Assembly (NCBI RefSeq): GCF_002156705.1
Contig: NZ_CP019893.1
Location: 3,658,001-3,722,000, forward strand
DNA: 64,000 nucleotides
Reading direction: 5' to 3'
From: Natrarchaeobaculum aegyptiacum
GTDB taxonomy: Archaea; Halobacteriota; Halobacteria; Halobacteriales; Natrialbaceae
The notes below the pieces were generated by a model that saw only the letters and a program-made list of their open reading frames with translations, did no database searches and was not told the origin of the DNA. Numbering within the stretch: the stretch's first letter is position 1; every line of letters starts with the position of its first letter. Made by a program: the position numbers and the translations under genes. Below are positions 8,404 to 18,389 of this stretch, one piece after another.

Positions 8404-9519
8404 ATGACGGTTTCCGGCCCCCTCGACGTGTTATTGCTCGAGGACAATCCCGACGAGGCGGCGCTCGTCGAACGGGTCGTTCGCGGGGGCGGATCGATCG
8501 ACTCCCGTGGGCAGGACCCGACCGTCGATGTCGGTGAGTGGTACCACGCCACGTCACTCGCAGCGGCACTCGATCTCCTGAGTCGGACGTCCGTCGACGT
8601 CGTGCTCTCTGATCTCATGGTTCCCGATAGCCGGGGCGTCGATACGATCTCCGCGCTGGTCGGTCACGCACCGACCGTGCCGATCATCGCGTTGACGTCC
8701 CACGACGAGACCGTCGCCGGCACACAGACCATCGAGGCTGGTGCCCAGGACTACATTGCCAAGGGACAGATCGACGGCGAACTGGTCGGCCGGGCAATCC
8801 GGTATGCGATTCAGCGTAAACGTCACGAACTCGAAGTGGTCGAGGCGAACCGGCGACTCGCGCTGCTCAACCGGATCATCGGACACGACATCCAGCGCGA
8901 GATGAGCGTCGCAGTCGGCTGGGCCGGTGAACTGGCAACACAGGTCGACGAGGACACCGAGGCGCTCGAGTCCCTGAACGACGCCCTCGCCAACGTCGTC
9001 GGATTCACCGACGCGGCCGCGGACGTGGTGACCGTCGTCGAACAGGAAGCCGGGGACGCCCTCGAGACCCGGTCGATCGACGCCATCGTCGAGGCAGAAG
9101 TCGACTGGTTCGCACGCGAACATCCGACAGTCGAATTCACCGTCGACGGGACGAACGGCGAGGCGACGGTGCTCGCCACGCCGATGCTGGGATCGGTGTT
9201 CGAGCACCTCTTCGCAGAGGCGATCCGCCACCACGACCGCGACCGTGACAGGGACCGTGACCGCCCTCGGCCACACGTCGCCATCACGGACGACGGCGAT
9301 CACGTCAGCGTGACGCTCGAGGGAGCGGGCGTCACACTCTCAGACGGCCAGGAGGCGTTCCTGAACGCCCACGAGACGCCGACGGAGTCAGCTCGTCGAA
9401 TGCGAACCGGGCTGTATCTCGCCACGACCGTGGTCGAACACCTCGGTGGGACGATTTCGGTGACACCGGGCCCGCGGATCACGGTAACGCTCGAGCGCCC
9501 ACCCGAATCGGACAGTTGA
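8404..9519 (+). CDS. receiver domain fused to histidine-kinase-like module
   Basis: 371 residues. Residues 1-145 are a CheY-like receiver: acidic LLLEDNPDEA, phospho-acceptor Asp in VVLSDLMVPDSRG, Thr in IIALTSHD and Lys in YIAKGQ. A DHp-like helix follows with LLNRIIGHDIQREMSV (candidate phospho-His), then a divergent ATPase domain in which the N-box is weak (EHLFAEAIRHHD) and the G1 box is poor, so catalysis is doubtful. A (DR)n stretch (HHDRDRDRDRDRPRP) lies near residue 280. It may act as a phospho-relay partner of the kinase encoded upstream. ATG 8404 was chosen over an earlier ATG at 8377. Confidence 0.83.
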   Translation: MTVSGPLDVLLLEDNPDEAALVERVVRGGGSIDSRGQDPTVDVGEWYHATSLAAALDLLSRTSVDVVLSDLMVPDSRGVDTISALVGHAPTVPIIALTSHDETVAGTQTIEAGAQDYIAKGQIDGELVGRAIRYAIQRKRHELEVVEANRRLALLNRIIGHDIQREMSVAVGWAGELATQVDEDTEALESLNDALANVVGFTDAAADVVTVVEQEAGDALETRSIDAIVEAEVDWFAREHPTVEFTVDGTNGEATVLATPMLGSVFEHLFAEAIRHHDRDRDRDRDRPRPHVAITDDGDHVSVTLEGAGVTLSDGQEAFLNAHETPTESARRMRTGLYLATTVVEHLGGTISVTPGPRITVTLERPPESDS

Positions 9520-9585
9520 TCTGCGAGTCGGTGACACTGTCAACCGACCGTGACGTATATCGACCCCCGCCCGAATGGACGGGTG

Positions 9586-10422
9586 ATGAACGACGAGGAC
9601 GGCAGTCAGGACGACGCGCTGTCCGCCACGCTGTCGGTGGTCTCGAGAAAGTGGACGCCCCAGCTAGTTGTGGCGCTGGCCGCCGAGGGACCGCTCGGCT
9701 TTTCGGAACTGCAGTCGGCCATCCCCGGTGTCTCGTCGAAAGTCCTCACGCAGCGTCTCGAGACGCTTGGAGCGGCCGGCGTCGTCGATCGAACGGTCGT
9801 CAGCGAATCGCCGCTACGCGTCGAGTATACCCTCACCGAGGCGGGACGGGAACTCGAGGCCGTCTTCGACAGCCTCGAGTCGTGGGGTGAGCGCTATCTC
9901 GTGACCGACGTCCCGGAGATCGTCGTCGCCGACGAAGATCGCCGACTCACGGGACTCTTCCAGCGATGGTTCGAACCGACGTCCGTCGTTCACCGCGCAC
10001 ACGATCGCGCTGAACTGCTCGAGGCGCTCGACGAGGAAACGACGGTCGTCGTCTACGACGCCCACCTCCCCGGATCGGAACACGTCGACGTTCCCGCACT
10101 CGTCGGGAGCGTCACCGAGGTGTGTCGGCTCGTCGCGTTGCACACTGGCCGGATCGATCTCGGATTGCTCGAGCACGATTTCGACGCGGTAGTGCGAAAA
10201 CCGGCCACGAAGGATACCGTCGACGAGGTCATCGGGAGACAGATCGAACGATACGGTGAGCCACCGGGCGATCGTGAGTACCACGCGCTCTGTGAGAAAC
10301 GCGAGGCACTCTCGTCGAACGTCTCGGCGGCCGTACTGGCCGAGAGCGAGCGGTACGAGAAACTGTGTGAACGGGTCGAGGGACTCGCCGACGACCGTGA
10401 GTCCGGCGGAAACGAGTCGTAA
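9586..10422 (+). CDS. HxlR-type winged helix + receiver + HalX regulator
   Basis: 278 residues. Residues about 10-100 are an HxlR/MarR-type DNA-binding domain (VVSRKWTPQLVVALAAEGPL, FSELQSAIPGVSSKVLTQRL). Residues about 110-215 form a receiver-like domain with PEIVVADED, acceptor Asp in VVVYDAHLPG and Lys in VVRKPATKD. The C-terminal 55 residues match HalX (YHALCEKREALSSNV, YEKLCERVEGL). HalX proteins normally lack their own DNA-binding domain, so this three-part fusion is notable. ATG 9586 is preferred; GTG 9550 is possible. The gene lies 123 bp before the giant surface protein gene, whose promoter carries palindromes. Confidence 0.85.
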   Translation: MNDEDGSQDDALSATLSVVSRKWTPQLVVALAAEGPLGFSELQSAIPGVSSKVLTQRLETLGAAGVVDRTVVSESPLRVEYTLTEAGRELEAVFDSLESWGERYLVTDVPEIVVADEDRRLTGLFQRWFEPTSVVHRAHDRAELLEALDEETTVVVYDAHLPGSEHVDVPALVGSVTEVCRLVALHTGRIDLGLLEHDFDAVVRKPATKDTVDEVIGRQIERYGEPPGDREYHALCEKREALSSNVSAAVLAESERYEKLCERVEGLADDRESGGNES

Positions 10423-10473
10423 GTTGCCGGTGCATCGCCTGGTTGTCCCGCCGATACCGCCACCTCCCCGCAC

Positions 10474-10508
10474 TTACCTCGAGGTAACCGTACCCGTACC
10501 CCGGGGTA
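10474..10508. promoter_or_regulatory. two perfect palindromes upstream of giant surface gene
   Basis: 10474-10487 reads TTACCTCGAGGTAA and 10497-10508 reads TACCCCGGGGTA; both are perfect palindromes with TACC/GGTA half-sites. Their centres are 22 bp apart, two helical turns, and extra TACC copies lie between. A TATA-like TTATAG follows at about 10515, some 30 nt before the ATG at 10546. This is the arrangement of a tandem operator for a dimeric winged-helix regulator; the encoded HxlR-HalX protein just upstream is an obvious but untested candidate. Confidence 0.5.
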
Positions 10509-10545
10509 AGCGCCAAGTTATAGATCAGTACTGGAGACTGTCTGT

Positions 10546-13500
10546 ATGATTCATGGGTGTCTGGGTAAACGAATCAGGGGTTGCAGACCGCAGGTGTTCG
10601 CCGTCTTATTTTCCATACTGATGGTGACCTCTATCGTCGCTCCGGTAGGTGCCGCGAGTGCGTCAAACGTCGCTGCGGACGATAGTGGTGGAACGTTCGA
10701 CGCGTTTACCGACGATGGGGATACCGTCGCCGGGGACGACACCACGGAAGCGACCACAGCATCGACCCACTCGAGCAACGAATCGACCGACGAGAACGAG
10801 ATGGAGGAGGATTCGAGCACTCTCGACACACCCGAGTCCACTACTGCAGACTCGGACGAGGACTCTCTGGAGAAACAGCGTACCCAGGACGAGTCTGACG
10901 AGATCGTTGGCACGCAACTCTCGAGTTCGGCCGAACCAATCACCGAGTGCAGGATACTCGACGAACCTGGCGAGTACGAATTGCAGAATGATCTCAACAG
11001 TTCGTCGACCTGCCTTCAAGTCGAGGCTGACGGCGTCACTATCGACGGCAACGGCCACACGATTACCGGCGACGGCTCGAGTGACAGTTACGGGATCGAG
11101 GTCGGGGTCGTCGACCACCCGTACTCGACGGATATCGAGCCCTGGAACGTCCACGTCCGCGACGTCACGCTCGAGGGCTGGGACAACGGGCTCACCGCGA
11201 GGAGTGTCGAACGCCTCACCGTAGAGGGGGTTACCGCCGAGAACAGTGCCAGCGACGGCATTCGAGTACGGGGCGGCGTTGGTGTCGAAATCAGTGAGGT
11301 GAAGGTGACCAACAACGGTGGAGACGGCGTCTCTTTCGGGGACGTCCACGACAGTACGGTCGAGTACGTGACGGCGTCGATGAACGACGATTCGGGTATC
11401 TCCTTCTTCATGCCGCCGGGCGACAACCCCGGGTACAACACGAACGTCACCGTCGCGCACAACGTCGTCACCGACAACGGCCAGGACTTCAACGGCGACG
11501 GCATTCGCGTGACCGGCGACGAGATAGTCGTCGTGAACAACACGGCGACTGGGAACGACGGCAATGGGATTGTCGACGAGCGTTCGTCGGTGGACAATAC
11601 GTACACGCACAACACCGTCTTAGACAACTACGGCCACGGCATCCTGGTCGATTATACGACCGAGGGAACCGTCGTCGAGTACACGAACGCGACCGAGAAT
11701 ACGGGCTCAGGAATCAAAGTCGACCCATACGCAAAAGATGTCACGGTCGCCCACAACCACCTCGAAAGGAACAACCACGGCGTCTACGTCGCCAGCGGCA
11801 CCGACAACTGGATCGAAAACAACACCGCCGTCGCGAGCAGCGCAACCGGCTTCCGAGCGGAAAACGGGGCGTCCAACACCACCTTCATCGACAATCGAGC
11901 GATCGACAACGAACAGCAAGGCATCCTCATCGAGGGATCGAGTAACGACGCCAAACTGATCGACAACACGATTCGCGGAAGCGGCGACCGCGGCGTCGAC
12001 GTTCGCGGATCCGACGGCGTCACGCTTTCGGGCGACACGATTCTCGACAGCGGCACTTGGGACGTCAGGGCAGGCGATTACCTCGACAGCAGTACGACCG
12101 GCGCCGAGATCGAGAACCTCATCGCGAGTGACGTCACGATTGGCAGCATGGATGGCGGCGAGATGACCCTCGACTTCGTCGCGACCGACGTCGCGTTCGG
12201 TTCGGTCGTGCCGCCGAGCGCCCCCGAGGATCTGACCGCCGTTGGAAGGGTGCTCGACGTCGAGTCGCACCCGACGGACGGGTCGCTCGAGATCACCTTC
12301 CACTACGAAGCGGACGACGTCGACGATCCGGACACGCTCGGCATCTGGTCCCACGACGGCGCCGAGTGGAGCGAGATCGGTGGGGAGATCGATACGGACG
12401 CGCGGACGGCGACGGCGACGACGACCGAGGACGGAAAAATCGGACTCTTCGGTGAGCGAGACGCCGAGGCACCCGAGACTGGGACGCTCGAGGGCATCGT
12501 CACTGGCGACAGTTCGCCGATCGAAGGAGCGACCGTCACCGTGACCGACGACGCTGGCGTCACCGAGACGGTCGAGACCGACGGGACCGGAAGCTACGAA
12601 CTCACCGTTCCCGTTGGGACGTACGAGCTTACGGTGAGCGCCGACGGCTACGTCGACGCTCAAGTGACCGACCTCGTTGTGGTTGAAGACGGAGCCACAG
12701 AAAACGTCGAACTGGTGGAACAGGCGACCGATACAGGAATCATCACCGGTCAGGTGACGACGGAGGACGGAAACCCCGTGGAGTGGGCCTACGTTCAAGA
12801 ACCGACCACCCCGGTAGTAGATACCACCGACAGCGCGGGGTTCTACGAGCTGGAACTCTCGCCTGGAACATACGTGATCGACGTATTCACTGAGGACGTA
12901 GAGCCGCTCACCGGGTCGGCCGAGGGTGTCGTGGTGACCGAGAGTGAAGTAACGACCCAGGACATCGTCGTCTCACCTGCGTCACCCGACCCGGACGACC
13001 CCGAACTCGAAGTCAGTGAGGCAAGCGCAACGCCGACCGAACTCGAAACCGGAGAGAACGTGACGATCACTGCGTCGGTCGAGAACGTCGGCGACGAGGA
13101 TGGTGAACTGATCGTGCCCCTCGAAGTCGACGGCGAGGTCATCGACACCGAGACCGTCGAACTCGACGTCGGAAATACAACTCCCGTCGCGTTCACGCAC
13201 GCGTTCGATACGCGCGGCGAGTACGAGGTGTCCGTCGGTGGCGTCGACGCCGGAACGGTCACCGTTAACGCGGGTCCCAACCTCGTCGTCTACGGCGCGA
13301 ACGTCGACGAAGCGGCAGTCGAACTCGGTGAAGAGGACGTCGTCGTCTCGGCCAGCCTGATAAACACCGGCGGCGTGGAGGGGACGGAGTTGGTCGAACT
13401 GCGCGTCCGCGAGTCGGGGACGGACGCGGGTCTTCGAACTGTCGAGAGCGAGTCGTTCAATGTCACGCCCGGTGAGATCCACTCTCTCGAACTATCCTGG

Positions 13501-16500
13501 GACCCAGACGCGGACGAAGAATTCGCCCTCGATGACGACGACCTCAGTGCCGAATTCGACCTCTACCTCGGTGACCTGTTCGTGGACACGGTTTCCGTCG
13601 AGGATCGCGAGTCGGACATTCAGGTGATCGCGGCGTTGGCGTCGACCGACGAAGTCGTTGCGGGCGAGGAGATGTACGCGACCGGCAGCATCTACCAGGC
13701 AGGGACTGTCGACGACAGCCAAGAGATCGATCTCACCGCGGTCGACACCGAGAACGAAAGCAACGTGACCCTTGCGACCAGCGAACACTCGCTCGAGCCG
13801 GGCTGGTACCACCTGGGTGCGATCAACGAGACCTTCGCGTTCGAGGACCCCGGAACCTACGAGATCTTCGTCGGCGACCGTCCCGCGGGGACGGTCGAGG
13901 TGATCGAGGCCTACTCTGACATCCAGGTGATCGCGGCGTCGGCGTCGACCGACGAGATCGTCGCGGGTGAGGAGGAGTTCTACGCGACCGGGAGTATCTA
14001 CCAGAACGGGACGATAGAGGGGTCGGAGACGATCAATCTGACCGCCGAGCACGTCGAGAGCGGGAATACGACGACGGTCGGGACCCAGGACGACGTGAAC
14101 CTGAAACCGGGGTTCTACCACCTGGGCGCGCTGAACGTTTCGGGAACGATCGAGGAGCCGGGGACGCACAACCTGACGCTGGGCGATCGCAGTATCGGCA
14201 CCATCGAGGTGATCGAGGCGTACTCGGAGATCCAGGTGATCGCGGCGTCGGCGTCGACCGACGAGATCGTCGCGGGTGAGGAGGAGTTCTACGCGACCGG
14301 GAGCATCTACCAGAACGGCACGGTCGAGGGCTCGGAGACGATCGAGTTGACCGCCGAGCACGTCGAGACCGGAAATACGACGACGGTCGGCACCCAGAAA
14401 GACGTCGAGCTTGCGCCGGGGTTCTACCACCTGGGCGCGTTGAACGTTTCGGGAACGATCGAGGAGCCGGGGACGCACAACCTGACGCTGGGCGATCGCA
14501 GTATCGGCACCATCGAGGTGATCGAATCCTACTCTGATATCCAGGTGATCGCAGCGTCGGCATCGACCGACGAGATCGTCGCGGGTGAGGAGGAGTTCTA
14601 CGCGACCGGGAGCATCTACCAGAACGGGACGATAGAGGGGTCGGAGACGATCAATCTGACCGCCGAGCACGTCGAGAGCGGGAATACGACGACGGCCGGG
14701 ACCCAGGACGACGTGAACCTGAAACCGGGCTTCTACCACCTGGGTGCGCTGAACGTCTCGGGGACGATCGAGAAACCGGGAACGCACAACCTGACGCTGG
14801 GCGATCGCAGTATCGGCACCATCGAGGTGACCGAAGCCTACTCTGACATCCAGGTGATCGCGGCGTCGGCAGATGCGATGAACGTCTCCGTCGACGAGGA
14901 GTTCCACGTCGTGGGGAGCATCTACCAGAACGGGACGATCGATGGATCCGAGCGCATCGCGCTGAACGCGACGCTCGTCGAAGACGAAGAGGGTAATTCC
15001 GTGGACGATAGCGAACCGTTCGAACTCGGCGCTCAGGATAACGTGGAGCTCGAACCAGGCTATTACCACCTGGGAGCGCTGAACGTCTCGGGGACGTTCG
15101 ACAGTGATAAGGCCGATCCGGGAACGTACGACCTTACCCTGGGCGATCGAAATGCGGGGACGATCTCCGTTGAACAGTCTCCTTCCGACATCCAGGTGAT
15201 CGCCGCCTCGCTCTCGGAGATCGAGGTGCTCGAAGACGAGCAACTGAACGTGACAGGCAGCGTCTATCAGAACGGGACGAAGGACGTCGAACAGACGATC
15301 GAGCTCACGGCGATCGAGCAGACGGATCCCGACGAGGAGGAACTCCCGCTGGGGAACCAGACGATATCGCTCGAGGCCGGCCACTACCACCTCGGCGCGA
15401 TCGAGATCGACTTCGCGATCGACGAGCCGGGAACGTACGACCTCTATCTGGACGACCACTCCGCGGGCGAACTCGAGGTGATCGAACGGTACTCCGACAT
15501 CGAAGTGATCGCAGCGTCTGCGGACGCCGACGAGGTGGTGGCCGGCGAAGAGTCGTTCTACACCGTCGGGAGCATCTACCAGAACGGGACGATCGACGGG
15601 CCGGAGGACGTCGCGTTGAACGCGACGCCGCTTGACGACGGTGGCAACCTCATCGAGGGTGAGACGTTCGAACTCGCCAGTCAGGAGGACGTGACGCTGG
15701 AACCGGGCTTCTACCACCTCGGTGCCGTGAACATATCCGCCTCGTTCGACGCCAACCAGACTGGGACGTACCGCCTCGACCTGGGTGAGCGCTACGCCGG
15801 AACTGTGGAGGTTCTCCCCGCAGCGTCGGACATCGAAGTGATCGCGGCGTCGGCGTCGACCGACGAGATCGTCGCTGGTGAAGAGCTGTACGCGGTCGGG
15901 AGCATCTACCAGAACGGGACGATCGCGGAACCCGAGACGTTCGAGCTGACGGCCGAGCACGTCGACACCGGAGAGACAATTACGCTCGGCGAGCAGGCGG
16001 ACGTCGAGCTCGACCCGGGCTTTTACCACCTGGGTGCACTGAACATCTCCGGGACGATCGACGAGCCGGGAACGTACGATCTAGTGTTAGGCGACCGTCT
16101 CACCGGAACCGTGGAGGTTCTCCCCGCAGAGTCGGACATCGAGGTGATCGCGGCGTCTGTGTCGGCCGACGAGGTTGCCGTCGGGGAGTCGTTCTACTCC
16201 GTCGGGAGCATCTACCAGAACGGGACGGTCGACGACCCCGAAGACGTCGCCCTGACGGCGACAGCGCTGGACGGAGACGGTGTCCCCATCGAGGGTAAGA
16301 CGGTCGAACTCGGCGTTCAGGAGGGTATCGAGCTCACACCGGGCTTCTACCATCTGGGTGCGCTGAACATCTCCGCCTCGTTCGACGCCGAGCAGACTGG
16401 GACGTACCGCCTCGACCTCGGCGACCGGAGTGCGGGCACGATCGAGGTCCGCGAACCGGTCGTCGAACCGTCGATCGTAGACGTCGACGGCCACTTCTCG

Positions 16501-18207
16501 GCCATCGATCCAGACTTCGACGAACGCACCGCGACGTACGCGAACGACGACGTCACGGTCGAACTCGACGTCGAGTCGGACCTGCCGGTCGAGGACGTGT
16601 ACGTTCACGTCTCCTCGCTCCAGACGAACTACCTGGTGGAGATCGAGGCCGAACCCGACGCTGATGGCACGCCAATCGTAGAGATTCCGATCGACGACGA
16701 ACGGGTGATCCCCGACGACGGAGGGTACGACCTGTCGGTAATCGCTGTCGACGAACACGGGACCGTCGGGACGACACCCGAGACCGAACTCCTCGTGATC
16801 GACCGTGACGAGCCAACGATGTCGGTAAGCATCGAAGACGTCACGGCCGACGATGCCACGGTCGCCGTCGAGAGCGACGAGCCGCTCTCGTCGACGCCAT
16901 CGGTCTCACTCGACGTCGAGGGGTTCTCGACGCAGTCATCGACGCCGCCGGTCGAACTCGAAGCGACCGACGCGACGAACACGACGTTCGAGGGGACGTT
17001 GCCATTCGACGGCTCCGGCGAGTACACTGTGTCGGTGACCGGCACCGACCGGGCGGGCAACGTGGTAACCGATTCGACTGCCGTGGTCCACCACGAGTTC
17101 ACGCTAGACGACGGCGTGATCGAGATCGAGGAGCTCGACGTTCAGGTCGTCCTCGACGTTGTCGACGACGTCGACGAAGCCCTCCTCGAGAAAGACCTGG
17201 CGATGGCACTCGCCGAGAGCGCCACCAACGCCAACCTCGACGAGGGTGCCCGCGGTGTTGGATTCCTCCAGACCGAACTGCCCGGACTACTCGAGGTCCA
17301 CCTCGAGAGTGCAGAGATCGCGATACCGATCGACGAAGACGACGATTTCCCGACCGGTTTCGAGGCATCGGACGTCGAGCTGCAACACTACGACTCACAG
17401 ACCGACCAGTGGACGACGGTCGAAGACGCGTATCTCGACAACGAGCTCGGCGACGATCCGTACCTCGTCGGGACTGTCCCGCACTTCTCGACCTACGGGG
17501 CCGTGATCCCCGACGAAACGCCACCGGAGATCACGACCGTCTCGCCGACCGACGGCACGAAGTACGCTTCAGACACCGACGAGGTCCACGTCGCCTTCGA
17601 GTACACGGACGACCTCTCAGGTATCGACGTCTCGAGCGTCGAACTGGAGATCAACGGTGACCTCCAGACCGATCCGGACGTAACCGTTACCAACTCTACC
17701 GCTACCACCCACACCCACACTGTAACCGATGGTGAGTCGTACGAGGTAATGATATCCGTCGCCGACGAGGCTGGAAACGTGGCGAACGAGACGGTGACGT
17801 TCACGGTGGAAGAGGAGGACGATTCCGATGACTCGGACGACTCTGGCGGTTCGGGTAGTTCCGGCGGCTCGAGTGGGTCTGGTGGCACGGGCGACGCGTC
17901 ACCGACTCCGACGCCGACCGATCCGGACGACGACGGCACCGACGAGAGCGACCCCGACGACGAGGGTGACCGCGATAGCGAGGCCGACGATGGTACCATC
18001 ACTGACCCTTCCGAAGACGGTGATGACGCCGGCACCGACGCGTCCGGGGATGGTGCGTCTGACGACACGGACGAATCGCCCACCGAAGCGGACGACAGCC
18101 CCGACGACGTAACAGGGGACGACGACTCCATCCCCGGCTTCGGGATCGTGATTGCACTGCTGGTACTCGCTGTCTTGCTGTCGGTCAGTCTTCGGCGTCG
18201 GGCCTGA
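10546..18207 (+). CDS. giant PGF-CTERM surface protein with beta-helix and nine repeats
   Basis: 2,553 residues, exported and probably anchored on the S-layer. Order: signal peptide (1-37, VFAVLFSILMVTSIVAPVGA); Ser/Thr/Asp-rich spacer; right-handed beta-helix of NosD type (about 130-540, many N-rich turns); two carboxypeptidase-regulatory-like domains (about 645-810); two CARDB-like domains (about 820-1020); nine repeats of about 103 residues (1023-1970); Ig-like parts; a domain ending FSTYGAVIP that resembles regions preceding PGF sorting signals; acidic Ser/Gly linker (2425-2520); PGF motif in SIPGFGIVIALLVLAVLL plus SLRRRA. Many NxT/S sequons (e.g. YQNGT) imply N-glycosylation. Archaeosortase processing is family knowledge. 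Adhesion or polysaccharide binding is inference. Confidence 0.88.
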   Translation: MIHGCLGKRIRGCRPQVFAVLFSILMVTSIVAPVGAASASNVAADDSGGTFDAFTDDGDTVAGDDTTEATTASTHSSNESTDENEMEEDSSTLDTPESTTADSDEDSLEKQRTQDESDEIVGTQLSSSAEPITECRILDEPGEYELQNDLNSSSTCLQVEADGVTIDGNGHTITGDGSSDSYGIEVGVVDHPYSTDIEPWNVHVRDVTLEGWDNGLTARSVERLTVEGVTAENSASDGIRVRGGVGVEISEVKVTNNGGDGVSFGDVHDSTVEYVTASMNDDSGISFFMPPGDNPGYNTNVTVAHNVVTDNGQDFNGDGIRVTGDEIVVVNNTATGNDGNGIVDERSSVDNTYTHNTVLDNYGHGILVDYTTEGTVVEYTNATENTGSGIKVDPYAKDVTVAHNHLERNNHGVYVASGTDNWIENNTAVASSATGFRAENGASNTTFIDNRAIDNEQQGILIEGSSNDAKLIDNTIRGSGDRGVDVRGSDGVTLSGDTILDSGTWDVRAGDYLDSSTTGAEIENLIASDVTIGSMDGGEMTLDFVATDVAFGSVVPPSAPEDLTAVGRVLDVESHPTDGSLEITFHYEADDVDDPDTLGIWSHDGAEWSEIGGEIDTDARTATATTTEDGKIGLFGERDAEAPETGTLEGIVTGDSSPIEGATVTVTDDAGVTETVETDGTGSYELTVPVGTYELTVSADGYVDAQVTDLVVVEDGATENVELVEQATDTGIITGQVTTEDGNPVEWAYVQEPTTPVVDTTDSAGFYELELSPGTYVIDVFTEDVEPLTGSAEGVVVTESEVTTQDIVVSPASPDPDDPELEVSEASATPTELETGENVTITASVENVGDEDGELIVPLEVDGEVIDTETVELDVGNTTPVAFTHAFDTRGEYEVSVGGVDAGTVTVNAGPNLVVYGANVDEAAVELGEEDVVVSASLINTGGVEGTELVELRVRESGTDAGLRTVESESFNVTPGEIHSLELSWDPDADEEFALDDDDLSAEFDLYLGDLFVDTVSVEDRESDIQVIAALASTDEVVAGEEMYATGSIYQAGTVDDSQEIDLTAVDTENESNVTLATSEHSLEPGWYHLGAINETFAFEDPGTYEIFVGDRPAGTVEVIEAYSDIQVIAASASTDEIVAGEEEFYATGSIYQNGTIEGSETINLTAEHVESGNTTTVGTQDDVNLKPGFYHLGALNVSGTIEEPGTHNLTLGDRSIGTIEVIEAYSEIQVIAASASTDEIVAGEEEFYATGSIYQNGTVEGSETIELTAEHVETGNTTTVGTQKDVELAPGFYHLGALNVSGTIEEPGTHNLTLGDRSIGTIEVIESYSDIQVIAASASTDEIVAGEEEFYATGSIYQNGTIEGSETINLTAEHVESGNTTTAGTQDDVNLKPGFYHLGALNVSGTIEKPGTHNLTLGDRSIGTIEVTEAYSDIQVIAASADAMNVSVDEEFHVVGSIYQNGTIDGSERIALNATLVEDEEGNSVDDSEPFELGAQDNVELEPGYYHLGALNVSGTFDSDKADPGTYDLTLGDRNAGTISVEQSPSDIQVIAASLSEIEVLEDEQLNVTGSVYQNGTKDVEQTIELTAIEQTDPDEEELPLGNQTISLEAGHYHLGAIEIDFAIDEPGTYDLYLDDHSAGELEVIERYSDIEVIAASADADEVVAGEESFYTVGSIYQNGTIDGPEDVALNATPLDDGGNLIEGETFELASQEDVTLEPGFYHLGAVNISASFDANQTGTYRLDLGERYAGTVEVLPAASDIEVIAASASTDEIVAGEELYAVGSIYQNGTIAEPETFELTAEHVDTGETITLGEQADVELDPGFYHLGALNISGTIDEPGTYDLVLGDRLTGTVEVLPAESDIEVIAASVSADEVAVGESFYSVGSIYQNGTVDDPEDVALTATALDGDGVPIEGKTVELGVQEGIELTPGFYHLGALNISASFDAEQTGTYRLDLGDRSAGTIEVREPVVEPSIVDVDGHFSAIDPDFDERTATYANDDVTVELDVESDLPVEDVYVHVSSLQTNYLVEIEAEPDADGTPIVEIPIDDERVIPDDGGYDLSVIAVDEHGTVGTTPETELLVIDRDEPTMSVSIEDVTADDATVAVESDEPLSSTPSVSLDVEGFSTQSSTPPVELEATDATNTTFEGTLPFDGSGEYTVSVTGTDRAGNVVTDSTAVVHHEFTLDDGVIEIEELDVQVVLDVVDDVDEALLEKDLAMALAESATNANLDEGARGVGFLQTELPGLLEVHLESAEIAIPIDEDDDFPTGFEASDVELQHYDSQTDQWTTVEDAYLDNELGDDPYLVGTVPHFSTYGAVIPDETPPEITTVSPTDGTKYASDTDEVHVAFEYTDDLSGIDVSSVELEINGDLQTDPDVTVTNSTATTHTHTVTDGESYEVMISVADEAGNVANETVTFTVEEEDDSDDSDDSGGSGSSGGSSGSGGTGDASPTPTPTDPDDDGTDESDPDDEGDRDSEADDGTITDPSEDGDDAGTDASGDGASDDTDESPTEADDSPDDVTGDDDSIPGFGIVIALLVLAVLLSVSLRRRA
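13612..16455 (+). repeat. nine tandem coding repeats (about 103 aa each)
   Basis: Repeat starts, taken at the S of the motif SDIQVIAA or SDIEVIAA, are 13612, 13915, 14224, 14533, 14842, 15184, 15493, 15826 and 16132. Each unit carries SIYQNGT (first unit YQAGT; sixth SVYQNGT) and a motif like PGFYHLGALN. Units 2-4 have an exact 309-bp period and are nearly identical in DNA; flanking units have diverged and vary from 303 to 342 bp. Confidence 0.92.
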
Positions 18208-18389
18208 CGGCCACGAGCCACACCACAGGCTTCTTCGTACGTTCAGCACGAGTTTGAGGGCCACACGGAAGGGGTGTCCTACCCATTATCAAACGAATAA
18301 CTGACAATAGTAGCAGACCGTTTCCAGAGGGTGAAAGTCGGCTTAATCGGCGCTAATAGCTTTGGAAGTGCGATTATGGCCATCGTCGT

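Noticed and set aside
13492-16029. 845-codon leftward frame under the surface protein repeats
   Set aside because: It merely mirrors the nine repeats in the opposite strand; no start signal and improbable R/D/V composition.
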